64,000 nt of DNA from Clostridium sp. CAG:710 (GTDB lineage: Bacteria; Bacillota_I; Bacilli_A; RF39; UBA660). Of this stretch, positions 8,324 through 17,062 are shown in pieces. A program made the position numbers and the translations under genes. The stretch is taken from NCBI GenBank assembly GCA_000432595.1, contig HF996868.1:68104-132103 (forward strand). The letters run 5' to 3'. The stretch's first letter is position 1. Every line of letters starts with the position of its first letter. The notes below the pieces were generated by a model. It had not been told where the DNA came from, searched no databases, and saw only the letters and a list, made by a program, of their open reading frames with translations.

Positions 8324-10366
8324 TTATTGATTATAAATTATTAATTGATGTTGTGTTCTTGTACAAGCAACATAGAACAAGTTCTTTTCATCTTTTGTAT
8401 ATTTATTGTCTTTCTCTGTATATATTATTGCAGAATCAAATTCTAGTCCTTTTGAAACATATGATGGGATTACTAAAAGTTTCTTACTAAACTCAACTGT
8501 GTTAGAGTTTACAAGTGAAATATATTCATATTTATCTTTAAGTAGTTCATATATTTTTTTAGCTTCTTTATCATCTTTTGTGATAATTGATACATTTAAG
8601 TTTTGTTTAAATAGTGTTTCAATATCATTAGTTAATAATTCTAATAAGTTATTTTTTTCTTCTCTAAATAATATTTCTCTATTACTCTTATCTCTTATAG
8701 CGGATACATGGTTTAAATTTAATATTTTATTAGTATATTTAATTATTTCAGGGCTTGATCTATATGTTTTTGTTAATTCTAGATACTTAGTATCTTCAAA
8801 TATCTCACTTAATTTATTTAAGCTTTCGTACATATAATATGGATTAATAGTTTGATTTACATCACCTAGAATAGTAAAACTTGCAGATTTAAATATTTGT
8901 TTAATTATCTTATATTGAAGAAATGAATAGTCTTGTGCTTCATCTATTACAACTTCTTTAATATTTCCTTTGTATCCAAATCCTTCTAATAAGCCTTTAA
9001 TGTATACAAATAAGCAAGCATCTTCATATTTAATTATTTTATTATCTTTTAAATAGTTTATATCTTCTGGTAATATTTTCCCATTATAATTGTTGATGAA
9101 ATACTCACTTGTGTAAAAGTCCATATATATTTTTTTATAATCTATATCTACATTCATTGTTCTTTTTAATAGTGCCCTAATTTTACTTTTAGCTGTTTTC
9201 TTACCTTTGTAATATAGATAACATAGTTTTTCACAGATTGCATCTATTCTATCATAGAGATTAAACTTAGAGTATCTGTCTTTAAATAAGTAATTTAATT
9301 CTTCTTTTGATATTTCAAAATCATGTGTTGATATTTTATCTGTAAAGGTAATATTATTAACAAATGCTTCTACATATTTATTAATGTGATCAATTATTTC
9401 ATCACTTTGTTTATATTTTACCAATTCTTTATTTGGTTCATTATACTTATAATATCTTTCCACAAAATTTGTGAATGATTCAACATCTTTGTACTCAAAA
9501 ATAAACGTAGTTAAAAAATCACTAAATGTGGTTTGCATTGTATTGTCTTCGCCAAGTTCTGGTAGAACGTTTGAAATATATTCTGAAAATACTTGGTTTG
9601 GTGAGAAAATTAATACATTGTTTGATTGTAAATTTTCAATTTTATATAAAAGAAATGCAATCCTATGAAGTGCAACCGATGTCTTACCCGAACCAGCAAT
9701 ACCTTGAACTATTAGGTTTTTATCTTCCACATTCCTTATTATTTGATTTTGTTCTTGTTGAATTGTGTTAACAATGTTTTTCATTTTTTCACTTGATGAA
9801 TTCGATAGTACTTCTTGTAGTATATCATCATCAACATTTAAACTATTATCAAATACTCTTATTAATTTACCATCTTCTATTTTAAATTGTCTTTTATTTG
9901 TTATGTCACCAGTTATAAAACCTTTCGGTGCTTTATACCTTGCAGGTCCTACTCCATAATCGTAGAATAGTGATGATACAGGAGCTCTCCAGTCATATAT
10001 TAGATGTTTTTCTCCATCTTCTAGATGAGTTAATCCTATATAAATTTTTTCGGTATCAAAATCACTATCTTTAAATGTTATTGCGCCAAAGTATGGACTA
10101 TTTTGAATTTTAAATAATTTTTGGAAATATTTTCCCTTGCTTAATGCGATATTTACTTCTACATCATTAATTGCAACCATGCTTTTCATTTCTTGTGGGT
10201 CCATATCATGCCTTGCATCCCACATAAATTTTTGGAACTCTTGAATTTTTTCCTCTTTGTCATATAATTGCTGTCCCAAATCAGAAATTTTTTCATTGAT
10301 TACTTTTTTTGTTTGATTAAGTCTTTCTTTTTCTTCTAGCAAGTCTTTTTCACTTATACTACTCAT
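8324..10366 (-). CDS. helD: HelD-like superfamily 1 helicase / RNA polymerase recycling factor
   Basis: The 680-residue protein begins with a charged coiled coil (about residues 5-50). Walker A is GIAGSGKT at about 222-229, and Walker B is VIDEAQDY. C-terminal helicase motifs include LTKTYRSS, VSKGLEFDSAIIY and FYVACTRTQHQL. A UvrD/Rep-type motor with an N-terminal coiled coil is the layout of HelD, which binds RNA polymerase and releases it from DNA or stalled complexes. The start at 10366 has an AAAGGAGG site 5 bases upstream; the longer frame to 10435 adds 23 residues and lacks one. An RNA hairpin lies in the leader. It is separated from the DUF6273 gene, so it is probably its own transcript. 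Confidence 0.88.
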   Translation of the reverse strand: MSSISEKDLLEEKERLNQTKKVINEKISDLGQQLYDKEEKIQEFQKFMWDARHDMDPQEMKSMVAINDVEVNIALSKGKYFQKLFKIQNSPYFGAITFKDSDFDTEKIYIGLTHLEDGEKHLIYDWRAPVSSLFYDYGVGPARYKAPKGFITGDITNKRQFKIEDGKLIRVFDNSLNVDDDILQEVLSNSSSEKMKNIVNTIQQEQNQIIRNVEDKNLIVQGIAGSGKTSVALHRIAFLLYKIENLQSNNVLIFSPNQVFSEYISNVLPELGEDNTMQTTFSDFLTTFIFEYKDVESFTNFVERYYKYNEPNKELVKYKQSDEIIDHINKYVEAFVNNITFTDKISTHDFEISKEELNYLFKDRYSKFNLYDRIDAICEKLCYLYYKGKKTAKSKIRALLKRTMNVDIDYKKIYMDFYTSEYFINNYNGKILPEDINYLKDNKIIKYEDACLFVYIKGLLEGFGYKGNIKEVVIDEAQDYSFLQYKIIKQIFKSASFTILGDVNQTINPYYMYESLNKLSEIFEDTKYLELTKTYRSSPEIIKYTNKILNLNHVSAIRDKSNREILFREEKNNLLELLTNDIETLFKQNLNVSIITKDDKEAKKIYELLKDKYEYISLVNSNTVEFSKKLLVIPSYVSKGLEFDSAIIYTEKDNKYTKDEKNLFYVACTRTQHQLIIYNQ

Positions 10367-10385
10367 AAAACCTCCTTTATACGCC

Positions 10386-10418
10386 AAAAAACGAACCTCA
10401 TTAAAAGTGGATCGTTTT
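10386..10418 (-). promoter_or_regulatory. Hairpin with T-run in the helD leader, possible attenuator
   Basis: On the minus strand AAAACGATCC and GGTTCGTTTT form a stem with one mismatch around an 11-base loop. It continues into a six-T run and stops 20 bases before the helD start. It looks like an intrinsic terminator inside the leader. The other strand also ends in a T-rich run, so a plain bidirectional terminator is the alternative. Confidence 0.5.
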
Positions 10419-10490
10419 ATTTTTTTATTTATCAAGTTTAAACAAAATGCACAAGTTAAATTTTACAATATTTTTTATTTTGTGTCTAGT

Positions 10491-11393
10491 CTATTTTACA
10501 TAATTTTTCAATACTTTAATAACGGGTCTTACATAATTTTTATTTGTTGCCTCATCTAACATATAGCTTCCTCTTTCTGTTACCACATATATATGACTAT
10601 ATTTTGAAGTTCTTAACCACCATGTTTTTGTATTTTCACTTGCTAGCCAATTACCTTCATTCCAATCATACCCGAATTCCATTTGATCTCTTAGCGTTAT
10701 ATACTCATCTGAAGTTAAAAGTCTAATTTCTTTTACTCCTGATTTTTCTTCTATCATATTTAATACCGCATTATTTATATAATAACCTATATTATTCTTA
10801 TCGACAGTTGTATATTCAACTGAGTTTTCGGTATCAAATTCTACTGTATCGGATTCATCTATTTTACCATCTCTATTTAAATCAAATGGCAATTTACTAA
10901 TTAACTCTACTTCCTTCTCATCAATACCAGTATCTTTTATTACATACCATTCTGTACCACTAAAAGTTACCTTTTCTCCTGCATTAAATGATTTAAATGT
11001 AAATATTATTGGTTCTCTTTTAAAAATTATAATTGGTAATATTACAGCAATTATTAATACCGATAATATAGATATCAATATTACTTTTTTCTTCTTTTTA
11101 TTACCATTTATGTTACTAATGATTCTCTTTATCTTATCTAATACTGTTTTAAATTTAGATTTTACGATATGTAAAACTTTACTTTTCTTAGTCGTTTTCT
11201 TAGCATTAGATTCAATTTTTTGAGTTTCAACATCATTTTTGATTTCTTTTACCTTATTTACATTATTATTTATAGAAGGTTTTGTTTTAATCACATTTTT
11301 TTTACGTGATTTATTAGACTTCTTTGTTTTAACCTTATTCTGGCTCTTATTTTTTTGCTTTGTCTTTCCTATAACCATCTTACTTTTTTTCAT
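10491..11393 (-). CDS. Membrane-anchored DUF6273-type protein with a basic N-terminus
   Basis: The 300-residue protein has a Lys/Asn-rich cytosolic N-terminus (1-95), one membrane segment (about 103-123) and an outer domain. The ending WWLRTS, then YVVTERG, then NYVRPVIKV is characteristic of the DUF6273 domain common in Firmicutes surface proteins. An EF-hand-like loop DLNRDGKIDESD lies in the outer part and could bind calcium. GAGGAAGAG precedes the ATG. No catalytic residues are evident and the function is unknown. It lies between the end of the ribosomal superoperon and helD on the same strand. Confidence 0.75.
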   Translation of the reverse strand: MKKSKMVIGKTKQKNKSQNKVKTKKSNKSRKKNVIKTKPSINNNVNKVKEIKNDVETQKIESNAKKTTKKSKVLHIVKSKFKTVLDKIKRIISNINGNKKKKKVILISILSVLIIAVILPIIIFKREPIIFTFKSFNAGEKVTFSGTEWYVIKDTGIDEKEVELISKLPFDLNRDGKIDESDTVEFDTENSVEYTTVDKNNIGYYINNAVLNMIEEKSGVKEIRLLTSDEYITLRDQMEFGYDWNEGNWLASENTKTWWLRTSKYSHIYVVTERGSYMLDEATNKNYVRPVIKVLKNYVK

Positions 11394-11442
11394 ACTATCT
11401 CTTCCTCAAAACAATTATAGCATGATAATTAAAAATTAGAAC

Positions 11443-11465
11443 AAAAAAAGACTATTTCTAGTCTT
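11443..11465 (-). terminator. Terminator of the S10-spc-alpha superoperon
   Basis: AAGACTA and TAGTCTT form a 7-bp stem with a 4-base loop, followed by at least five T on the minus strand. It begins at the rplQ stop codon. Confidence 0.85.
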
Positions 11466-11811
11466 ATTCTTCAACAAGTTCTAAAACTACTAGTAAAGCA
11501 TCGTCTCCGCGTCTTTCATCTAGTTTTAAGATTCTTGTATATCCACCATTTCTTTTAGCGTATTTGCTAGCTAAATCGTCAAAAACAATTTTAACTGCTT
11601 CAGTGTCATTTTGTAAGAATGCTAGTGCTTTTCTACGTGAGATTAAATCTCCCTTTTTTCCATAAGTAATCATTTTATCAACAAATTTTCTTACTTCTTT
11701 AGCTCTAGTTTCAGTTGTAACTATTTTTCCATTCTTTATAACATCTTTAGTTAAATTAGCAAGCATGCTTCTTCTGTGTTTATTGTCAACACCTAATTTT
11801 CTGTATGCCAT
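11464..11811 (-). CDS. rplQ: Ribosomal protein L17
   Basis: Large-subunit protein of 115 residues beginning MAYRKLGVDNKHRRSMLANL, the conserved L17 N-terminus, and ending LLVVLELVEE. It is the last gene of the superoperon, after rpoA, as in most bacteria. The cobalt/nickel-type ECF importer genes and truA that usually follow in Firmicutes are absent; the operon terminates at once. Confidence 0.98.
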   Translation of the reverse strand: MAYRKLGVDNKHRRSMLANLTKDVIKNGKIVTTETRAKEVRKFVDKMITYGKKGDLISRRKALAFLQNDTEAVKIVFDDLASKYAKRNGGYTRILKLDERRGDDALLVVLELVEE

Positions 11812-11825
11812 AATTTTCCTCCCTA

Positions 11826-12776
11826 CTAGTCGTCATCACGTAATACAAGTCCTAAATCTCTAACTTTGTCTAAAACTTCTTTTAAAGACTTTTTACCTAA
11901 ATTACGGATTTTCATCATATCATTTTCACTTTTATTTACTAGGTCTTGTAGAGTGTGGATTCCAGCTCTCTTTAAGCAGTTATATGCTCTTACTGAGAAA
12001 TCCAAATCTTCAATTGTAGTTTCTAGTGCTTTTACTTTTGGATCTTCTGTTTTTTCAATCATCATTCCAGTAACATTTGCAATATTACTTAAGTTAGTTA
12101 AAATATTAAAATGTTCAATTAAAATTCTTGATGCTAATGCAACTGCTTCTTCTGGTTTGATTGAACCGTTAGTCCATACATTTAGTATTAACTTATCATA
12201 ACTTTCATCTTGACCTACACGTGCGCTTTCAACATCATATGAAATTCTTTCGATTGGAGAGTAAATTGAATCTATTGGTATTACACCAACTTTTTTAATA
12301 TCAAGAAGTTTTTTATTTTCTTCACTCTTAACATATCCTCTACCACTTGTTACAGTCATTTCCATAACTAATTTTCCACCTTTAGCAACATTAGCGATTA
12401 CTAGGTCTTTATTAATTATTTCGACGTCACTATCACATTCGATATCTCCAGCAGTTACTGGTCCTTCTTTTGTTACATTTAAATGAATTACTTTCATTTC
12501 TTCAACGTGTTTTTTAATAACTATTTTCTTTAAGTTTAATATAATAGTTGTTACATCTTCTACTACACCTTCAAGAGTTTGGAACTCATGTAATGCACCT
12601 TCAATTTTTACACTACTAATTGCAGCTCCTGGAAGAGATGATAACATTACTCTTCTTAATGCATTACCTATAGTAATACCAAATCCTCTCTCTAATGGTT
12701 CAAGTTCAAATTTACCATAGAAATTACTTTCTACATAATCAGTTATTTTATAGTTTGGTTTTTCAAATTCTACCAT
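11826..12776 (-). CDS. rpoA: RNA polymerase subunit alpha
   Basis: The alpha subunit dimerises to start polymerase assembly and uses its C-terminal domain to contact DNA and activators. The 316-residue protein has the N-terminal assembly domain (FELEPLERGFGITIGNALRRVMLSSLPG). A linker leads to the C-terminal helix-hairpin-helix domain (RAGIHTLQDLVNKSENDMMKIRNLG, shown here as the landmark start RAGIHTLQDL). The start at 12776 has AAAGGAGGTAGTTTC before MVEFEKPNYK. The longer frame to 12851 would run into rpsK and is rejected. Confidence 0.98.
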   Translation of the reverse strand: MVEFEKPNYKITDYVESNFYGKFELEPLERGFGITIGNALRRVMLSSLPGAAISSVKIEGALHEFQTLEGVVEDVTTIILNLKKIVIKKHVEEMKVIHLNVTKEGPVTAGDIECDSDVEIINKDLVIANVAKGGKLVMEMTVTSGRGYVKSEENKKLLDIKKVGVIPIDSIYSPIERISYDVESARVGQDESYDKLILNVWTNGSIKPEEAVALASRILIEHFNILTNLSNIANVTGMMIEKTEDPKVKALETTIEDLDFSVRAYNCLKRAGIHTLQDLVNKSENDMMKIRNLGKKSLKEVLDKVRDLGLVLRDDD

Positions 12777-12795
12777 GAAACTACCTCCTTTATTA

Positions 12796-13179
12796 TTAAC
12801 CACGTGGACGTTTTGGTGGACGACATCCATTATGTGGAATTGGTGTAACATCGTTAATTGCAGTTACTTCTAATCCTGCAGTTTGAAGTGATCTGATAGC
12901 AGTTTCTCTACCAGGACCTAAACCTTTAACATAAACTTCTACTTTTCTCATACCAATTTCATAAGCAGCTTTTCCTGCAGCTTCTGCAGCAACACCAGCA
13001 GCAAATGGAGTTGATTTTTTACTACCTTTGAATCCTAATGCTCCACTTGATGACCAAGATATTGCATTACCTTCTTTGTCTGTAATAGTAGTAATTGTAT
13101 TATTAAATGTTGAATGAATATGTGCTATTCCCTCTGGAACATTCTTTTTTACTTTTCTTTTTCTAGTCTTATAAGCCAT
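12796..13179 (-). CDS. rpsK: Ribosomal protein S11
   Basis: Small-subunit platform protein of 127 residues. Conserved stretches are HIHSTFNNTITTITD, SSGALGFKGSKKSTPFAA and the C-terminal DVTPIPHNGCRPPKRPRG. It sits between rpsM and rpoA, the standard alpha-operon order. Confidence 0.98.
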   Translation of the reverse strand: MAYKTRKRKVKKNVPEGIAHIHSTFNNTITTITDKEGNAISWSSSGALGFKGSKKSTPFAAGVAAEAAGKAAYEIGMRKVEVYVKGLGPGRETAIRSLQTAGLEVTAINDVTPIPHNGCRPPKRPRG

Positions 13180-13214
13180 TTCTTTGACCTCCTTTTACTA
13201 TTAAACCTTAATTA

Positions 13215-13580
13215 TTATTTCTTTTTGTTAGCTACAGTCTTACCTTTTCCTTTACGAGTTCTTGCATTACTTCTTGTTGATTGTCCTCTTACAGGTAATC
13301 CTTTTTTATGACGAGTTCCTTCATATGAATTTATTTCCATCTTAGTTTTAATATTCATATTTACTTCACGTCTTAAATCTCCTTCAACGTTATATTTAGA
13401 AATTTCATCACGAATTAAATTTAATTCATCATTAGATAAATCACTTACTTTTCTAGATGGAGCAATTTTAACTGCTTCTAGAATTTTATTTGATCTTTTT
13501 CTACCAATACCATAAATATATGTTAGTGCTATTTCAACATGTTTATCATTAGGTATATCTACACCTTTAATACGAGCCAT
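13215..13580 (-). CDS. rpsM: Ribosomal protein S13
   Basis: Head protein of the 30S subunit that contacts L5 and tRNA. The 121 residues begin MARIKGVDIPNDKHVEIALT and contain YIYGIGRKRS and GTRHKKGLPVRGQST. The tail is rich in Lys and Arg, as usual. Confidence 0.98.
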   Translation of the reverse strand: MARIKGVDIPNDKHVEIALTYIYGIGRKRSNKILEAVKIAPSRKVSDLSNDELNLIRDEISKYNVEGDLRREVNMNIKTKMEINSYEGTRHKKGLPVRGQSTRSNARTRKGKGKTVANKKK

Positions 13581-13598
13581 ATTTTACACTTCCTTTCA

Positions 13599-13712
13599 TT
13601 AACCTTGTCTTTGTTTGTGTTTTGGATTTTCACAAATAACCATTACTTTGCCTTTTCTTTTTACAATTTTGCATTTTGCGCAAATCTTCTTTGCTGATGC
13701 TTTTACTTTCAT
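13599..13712 (-). CDS. rpmJ: Ribosomal protein L36, zinc-binding form
   Basis: A 37-residue protein starting MKVKASAKKICAKCK and ending NPKHKQRQG. The zinc ligands Cys11, Cys14, Cys27 and His32 are all present (the C+ form). It lies between infA and rpsM, the expected place, and has a conserved GGAGGG-type ribosome site. Confidence 0.97.
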   Translation of the reverse strand: MKVKASAKKICAKCKIVKRKGKVMVICENPKHKQRQG

Positions 13713-13725
13713 TTTATCCCTCCTA

Positions 13726-13941
13726 TTATTTCCTATAGGTTATACGCCCACGTGTTAAGTCGTAAGGTGATAATTCTAACATTACAGTATCCCCCGGTAA
13801 GATGCGAATGTAGTTCATTCGTATTTTACCAGAAACGTGAGCTTCTACAATGTATCCATTTTCTAATTGTACTTTGAATTTACCACCCGGAATGATTTCT
13901 AGAACCTTTCCTTCAACTTCAATTGTATCGTCTTTTGCCAT
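13726..13941 (-). CDS. infA: Translation initiation factor IF-1
   Basis: A 71-residue OB-fold protein that occupies the 30S A site during initiation. It begins MAKDDTIEVEGKVLEIIPGG and contains the hallmark HVSGKIRMNYIRILPGD; the end is RGRITYRK. Its ribosome site lies inside the end of map, four bases upstream, so the two are coupled. Confidence 0.98.
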   Translation of the reverse strand: MAKDDTIEVEGKVLEIIPGGKFKVQLENGYIVEAHVSGKIRMNYIRILPGDTVMLELSPYDLTRGRITYRK

Positions 13942-13945
13942 CTTT

Positions 13946-14701
13946 TCACTCTCCTGTTAATATTTCATATCCATCTTTTGTAACAACAACAGTATGTTCA
14001 AAATGAGCAGATGGACTATCATCATCAGTAAGTATTGTCCAACCATCATCTAACATGTATATATCAGCAGTTCCTAAGTTTAACATTGGTTCTACTGCTA
14101 TAACCATACCTTCTTTTAATACTGGACCTGTCCCTTTTTTACCATAATTTGGTACATCTGGTTCTTCATGTAGTTCTGTTCCTACACCGTGTCCAACTAG
14201 TTCCTTTACTACGCCTAAATTATGCTCTGTTGCATATACTTCAATCGCATTAGATATATCACCAATTCTTGCCCCTGGTTTAATTTCTTTTAAACCTTCA
14301 AACAAAGCTTGTTTAGTATATCTTAATAAGTTTTCTTTTTCTGCACTTATGTTACCAACAGGGTAAGTCCATGCAGAATCACCATGATATCCTTTATAAC
14401 AAGCACATATATCTATTGAAACTATATCACCATTTTTTAATTTACGTGGCCCAGGAATTCCATGTACAACTTCTTCATTTATGCTTACACATAATGTTGC
14501 TGGATATCCTTCATAACCTTTACAAGAAGGTATTGCACCTTTGCTTCTTATGAACTTTTCTGCAAGCCTATCAAGCTTTGCAGTGGTAATACCTTCTTTA
14601 ATGTAAGGTTTTAAATATTGATGTGTTTGATAAACAATATGTCCTGCTTCTCTCAACAATTCAATTTCTCTTTGACTTTTGATTTTAATCAATTTATTCA
14701 C
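13946..14701 (-). CDS. map: Methionine aminopeptidase, type I
   Basis: It removes N-terminal Met from new proteins using two metal ions. The 251-residue protein carries the expected ligands in SIDICACYKGYHGDSAWTY, LVGHGVGTELHEEP and VIAVEPMLNLG, and lacks an N-terminal zinc extension. The start codon is GTG and follows the adk stop directly (TAGGTG), with a coupled, weak ribosome site. The stop is TGA, one of the clear TGA terminators in this window, showing a standard code. Confidence 0.97.
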   Translation of the reverse strand: MNKLIKIKSQREIELLREAGHIVYQTHQYLKPYIKEGITTAKLDRLAEKFIRSKGAIPSCKGYEGYPATLCVSINEEVVHGIPGPRKLKNGDIVSIDICACYKGYHGDSAWTYPVGNISAEKENLLRYTKQALFEGLKEIKPGARIGDISNAIEVYATEHNLGVVKELVGHGVGTELHEEPDVPNYGKKGTGPVLKEGMVIAVEPMLNLGTADIYMLDDGWTILTDDDSPSAHFEHTVVVTKDGYEILTGE

Positions 14702-15355
14702 CTAGTCTTTAATTAACTTTTCAACTTGCTCCAATGTATATTCGCGGCCTTTACTTCCGTCTACTACTTGAAGCACCCCTCTATTTTTATAAAATTCAAT
14801 AAGTGGTGTTGTACTGTCTATGTAAGTTTGATATCTAACTTCAAGTGATTCAATGTTGTCATCTTTTCTTTGATATAACTCACCATTACATTTATTACAA
14901 ATACCAGGCTTTTTAGGAGCCATTTCTTCACTATAGATATTGTATATAGCACCACAGTCTTTACACATATATCTTCCTGTAATTCTCTTTACTAACATTT
15001 CTTTAGGAATATCTATTAATATTACCATTCCTAAATCTCTTCCGGATTTCTCCAAAATCTTATCATATTCTTTTGCTTGTTCAAGATTTCTTGGAAATCC
15101 ATCTAATATATATCCATTATCACAAGCAGGATCATTTAATTTATTTTCTAGTACAGAGTAAACTATTTCTGGTGTAACTAACTTTCCTGCTGTCTGCATT
15201 TCGTTAATTTTTTTACCAAGTTCATCACCTTTAGCAACTTGTTCTCTTAATAAATCTCCTGTTGAAATATGAACATAATTATATTTTTCAAGTAAATCTT
15301 TTGATAAAGTCCCTTTTCCTGCACCTGGTGCAGCAATTAAAATCAAATTTTTCAT
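14702..15355 (-). CDS. adk: Adenylate kinase with zinc-binding lid
   Basis: It interconverts ATP + AMP and 2 ADP. The 217 residues include the P-loop GAPGAGKGT, the AMP-binding region with DGFPRNLEQA, and a long LID with four cysteines (CKDC near 130 and CNKC near 150), the zinc-stabilised Gram-positive form. Its ATG shares a base with the secY stop. Placement between secY and map is typical of Firmicutes. Confidence 0.98.
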   Translation of the reverse strand: MKNLILIAAPGAGKGTLSKDLLEKYNYVHISTGDLLREQVAKGDELGKKINEMQTAGKLVTPEIVYSVLENKLNDPACDNGYILDGFPRNLEQAKEYDKILEKSGRDLGMVILIDIPKEMLVKRITGRYMCKDCGAIYNIYSEEMAPKKPGICNKCNGELYQRKDDNIESLEVRYQTYIDSTTPLIEFYKNRGVLQVVDGSKGREYTLEQVEKLIKD

Positions 15356-16617
15356 TATCTTCTACTATATCCCTTCTTATAATTTCTTGAAACAAGACTA
15401 CCTTCTAGTTGTTTATAAGTTTCAAGTGCAACTCCGACAACTATTAGTAAACTTGTACCACCAATTGTTACTGCTGAAGATAATCCAGATAAACTACTGA
15501 ATATGATTGGTAATCCAGCTATTATTACTAGGAATACACCACCAATTATAGTTAACTTAGATAAGACATTTGAAATATATTTTTCTGTGTCCTTACCTGG
15601 TCTAACACCTGGAATAAATCCTCCATTTTCTTTTAAATTCTTTGCTAAATCTTCTGGTTTTAATTGAATGTAAGTATAGAAATAAGCAAAGAAGAAAATA
15701 AGTGCAACAAATATTATAAAACCAACAGGTTTAGTATAAGTTAAGTAATTATTAACAAAATTTATAAACTTTTCATTTTTTACCAATTGTGCTATTGTTG
15801 CTGGTATTGCAAGTAAGCTTGAAGCAAATATTACTGGCATAACTCCCGCTGTATTTACTTTTATTGGCATAAATGATTGATTACCATAAGCACTAGTAGA
15901 CTTATTAGCATATTGAATAGGAATTTTACGTTCTGCAAGTTCTACAAATATAACTCCTACTATTATTAGGAAATATACTATTACGAACAATACAAATAGT
16001 AAAATACCAAGCCATAATGCAAATTCACCTTTAGTTATTAATTCTTTAAATGCAGTTATAAACATGCTTGGCATTGTAGCAACAATACCTGCAAGAATTA
16101 TTAATGAAATACCATTACCAATTCCCTTTTGTGTAACCTGGTCTCCTAACCATAGAAGAAATGCTGTTCCAGCTGTTAATATAGTTGCAACATACATATA
16201 ATCCATAGTAGTTTTACCTGATCCTAAGAACGCATATGCAAATGCAAATCCTTCAATAAAGGCAAATATTATACCCATATATCTAGTTATTTGATTTAAT
16301 TTTTGACGTCCTACTGGACCCTCATCCTTTAGTTCACTAAAATATGGAAATATATCCATTTGTAATAATTGAACTATAATGGATGCAGTAATGTATGGCA
16401 TAACTCCTAAACCAAATATTGAAAATTGCTTTAGTGCTCCACCACCCATTACATTTATTAATTCAAGAAATCCTAAATTAACTGTTACATCGGCAGTACC
16501 TGGAACTTGAACTCCAGTACCAATAACAAATATCATTAATGCACCTAAAGTGAAAAGTATTCTTAATCTTAAGTCTTTGTTAGTAGGCGCAAATAATTGT
16601 TTCATTGTTTGAAACAT
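15355..16617 (-). CDS. secY: Protein translocase channel subunit SecY
   Basis: Core of the SecYEG channel with ten predicted membrane segments in 420 residues. Landmarks are LGVMPYITASIIVQLL, the cytosolic loop ERKIPIQYANKS, and LKENGGFIPGVRPGKDTE near the C-terminus. The gene follows rplO with one base between stop and ATG, and its ribosome site lies in the rplO coding end. SecE and SecG are also encoded in this window. Confidence 0.98.
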   Translation of the reverse strand: MFQTMKQLFAPTNKDLRLRILFTLGALMIFVIGTGVQVPGTADVTVNLGFLELINVMGGGALKQFSIFGLGVMPYITASIIVQLLQMDIFPYFSELKDEGPVGRQKLNQITRYMGIIFAFIEGFAFAYAFLGSGKTTMDYMYVATILTAGTAFLLWLGDQVTQKGIGNGISLIILAGIVATMPSMFITAFKELITKGEFALWLGILLFVLFVIVYFLIIVGVIFVELAERKIPIQYANKSTSAYGNQSFMPIKVNTAGVMPVIFASSLLAIPATIAQLVKNEKFINFVNNYLTYTKPVGFIIFVALIFFFAYFYTYIQLKPEDLAKNLKENGGFIPGVRPGKDTEKYISNVLSKLTIIGGVFLVIIAGLPIIFSSLSGLSSAVTIGGTSLLIVVGVALETYKQLEGSLVSRNYKKGYSRR

Positions 16618-16618
16618 A

Positions 16619-17062
16619 TTAGATCACCTCAATTTTGCTTCCAGATTCTTCTAACTTTTCAATAGCACTCTTTGAGAACTTATGTGCTTGAACTGTTAAT
16701 TTCTTATTAATTTCTCCATTTCCAAGAACTTTAATTCCATCTAATTGTTTTTTTACTAATCCAACTTCTTTTAATAAAGCTGGTGTTACTAATGTACCTT
16801 CTTCAAAAATATTTAAATCACTTACATTAATAGTAGCATATTTAATTTTAAATTCATGATTTGAGAATCCTCTCTTAGGTAAACGTCTATATAATGGTAA
16901 TTGTCCACCTTCGAATACTGGATTTACTCCTCCACCACTACGAGAGTTTTGTCCTTTTTGTCCTTTACCACTAGTTTTTCCAAGACCACTACCTGGTCCG
17001 CGTCCTACAATTTTTCTTCTTTGTTTTGCACCAATATTTTTTTCTAATTCATGTAATTTCAT
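16619..17062 (-). CDS. rplO: Ribosomal protein L15
   Basis: 147 residues with the L15 glycine-rich N-terminus (GRGPGSGLGKTSGKGQKGQ, NPVFEGGQLPLYRRLPKRGF). Its ATG overlaps the rpsE stop (TAATG). The L30 gene, which normally sits between rpsE and rplO, is absent. Confidence 0.98.
   Translation of the reverse strand: MKLHELEKNIGAKQRRKIVGRGPGSGLGKTSGKGQKGQNSRSGGGVNPVFEGGQLPLYRRLPKRGFSNHEFKIKYATINVSDLNIFEEGTLVTPALLKEVGLVKKQLDGIKVLGNGEINKKLTVQAHKFSKSAIEKLEESGSKIEVI

Noticed and set aside
12777..12851. Longer N-terminus for rpoA
   Set aside because: It overlaps rpsK, lacks a ribosome site and is not part of the alpha subunit.
13946..13948. TGA might be reassigned, because almost every gene checked ends in TAA or TAG
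   Set aside because: map and the methyltransferase gene end in TGA and no gene has an in-frame TGA, so the code looks standard.
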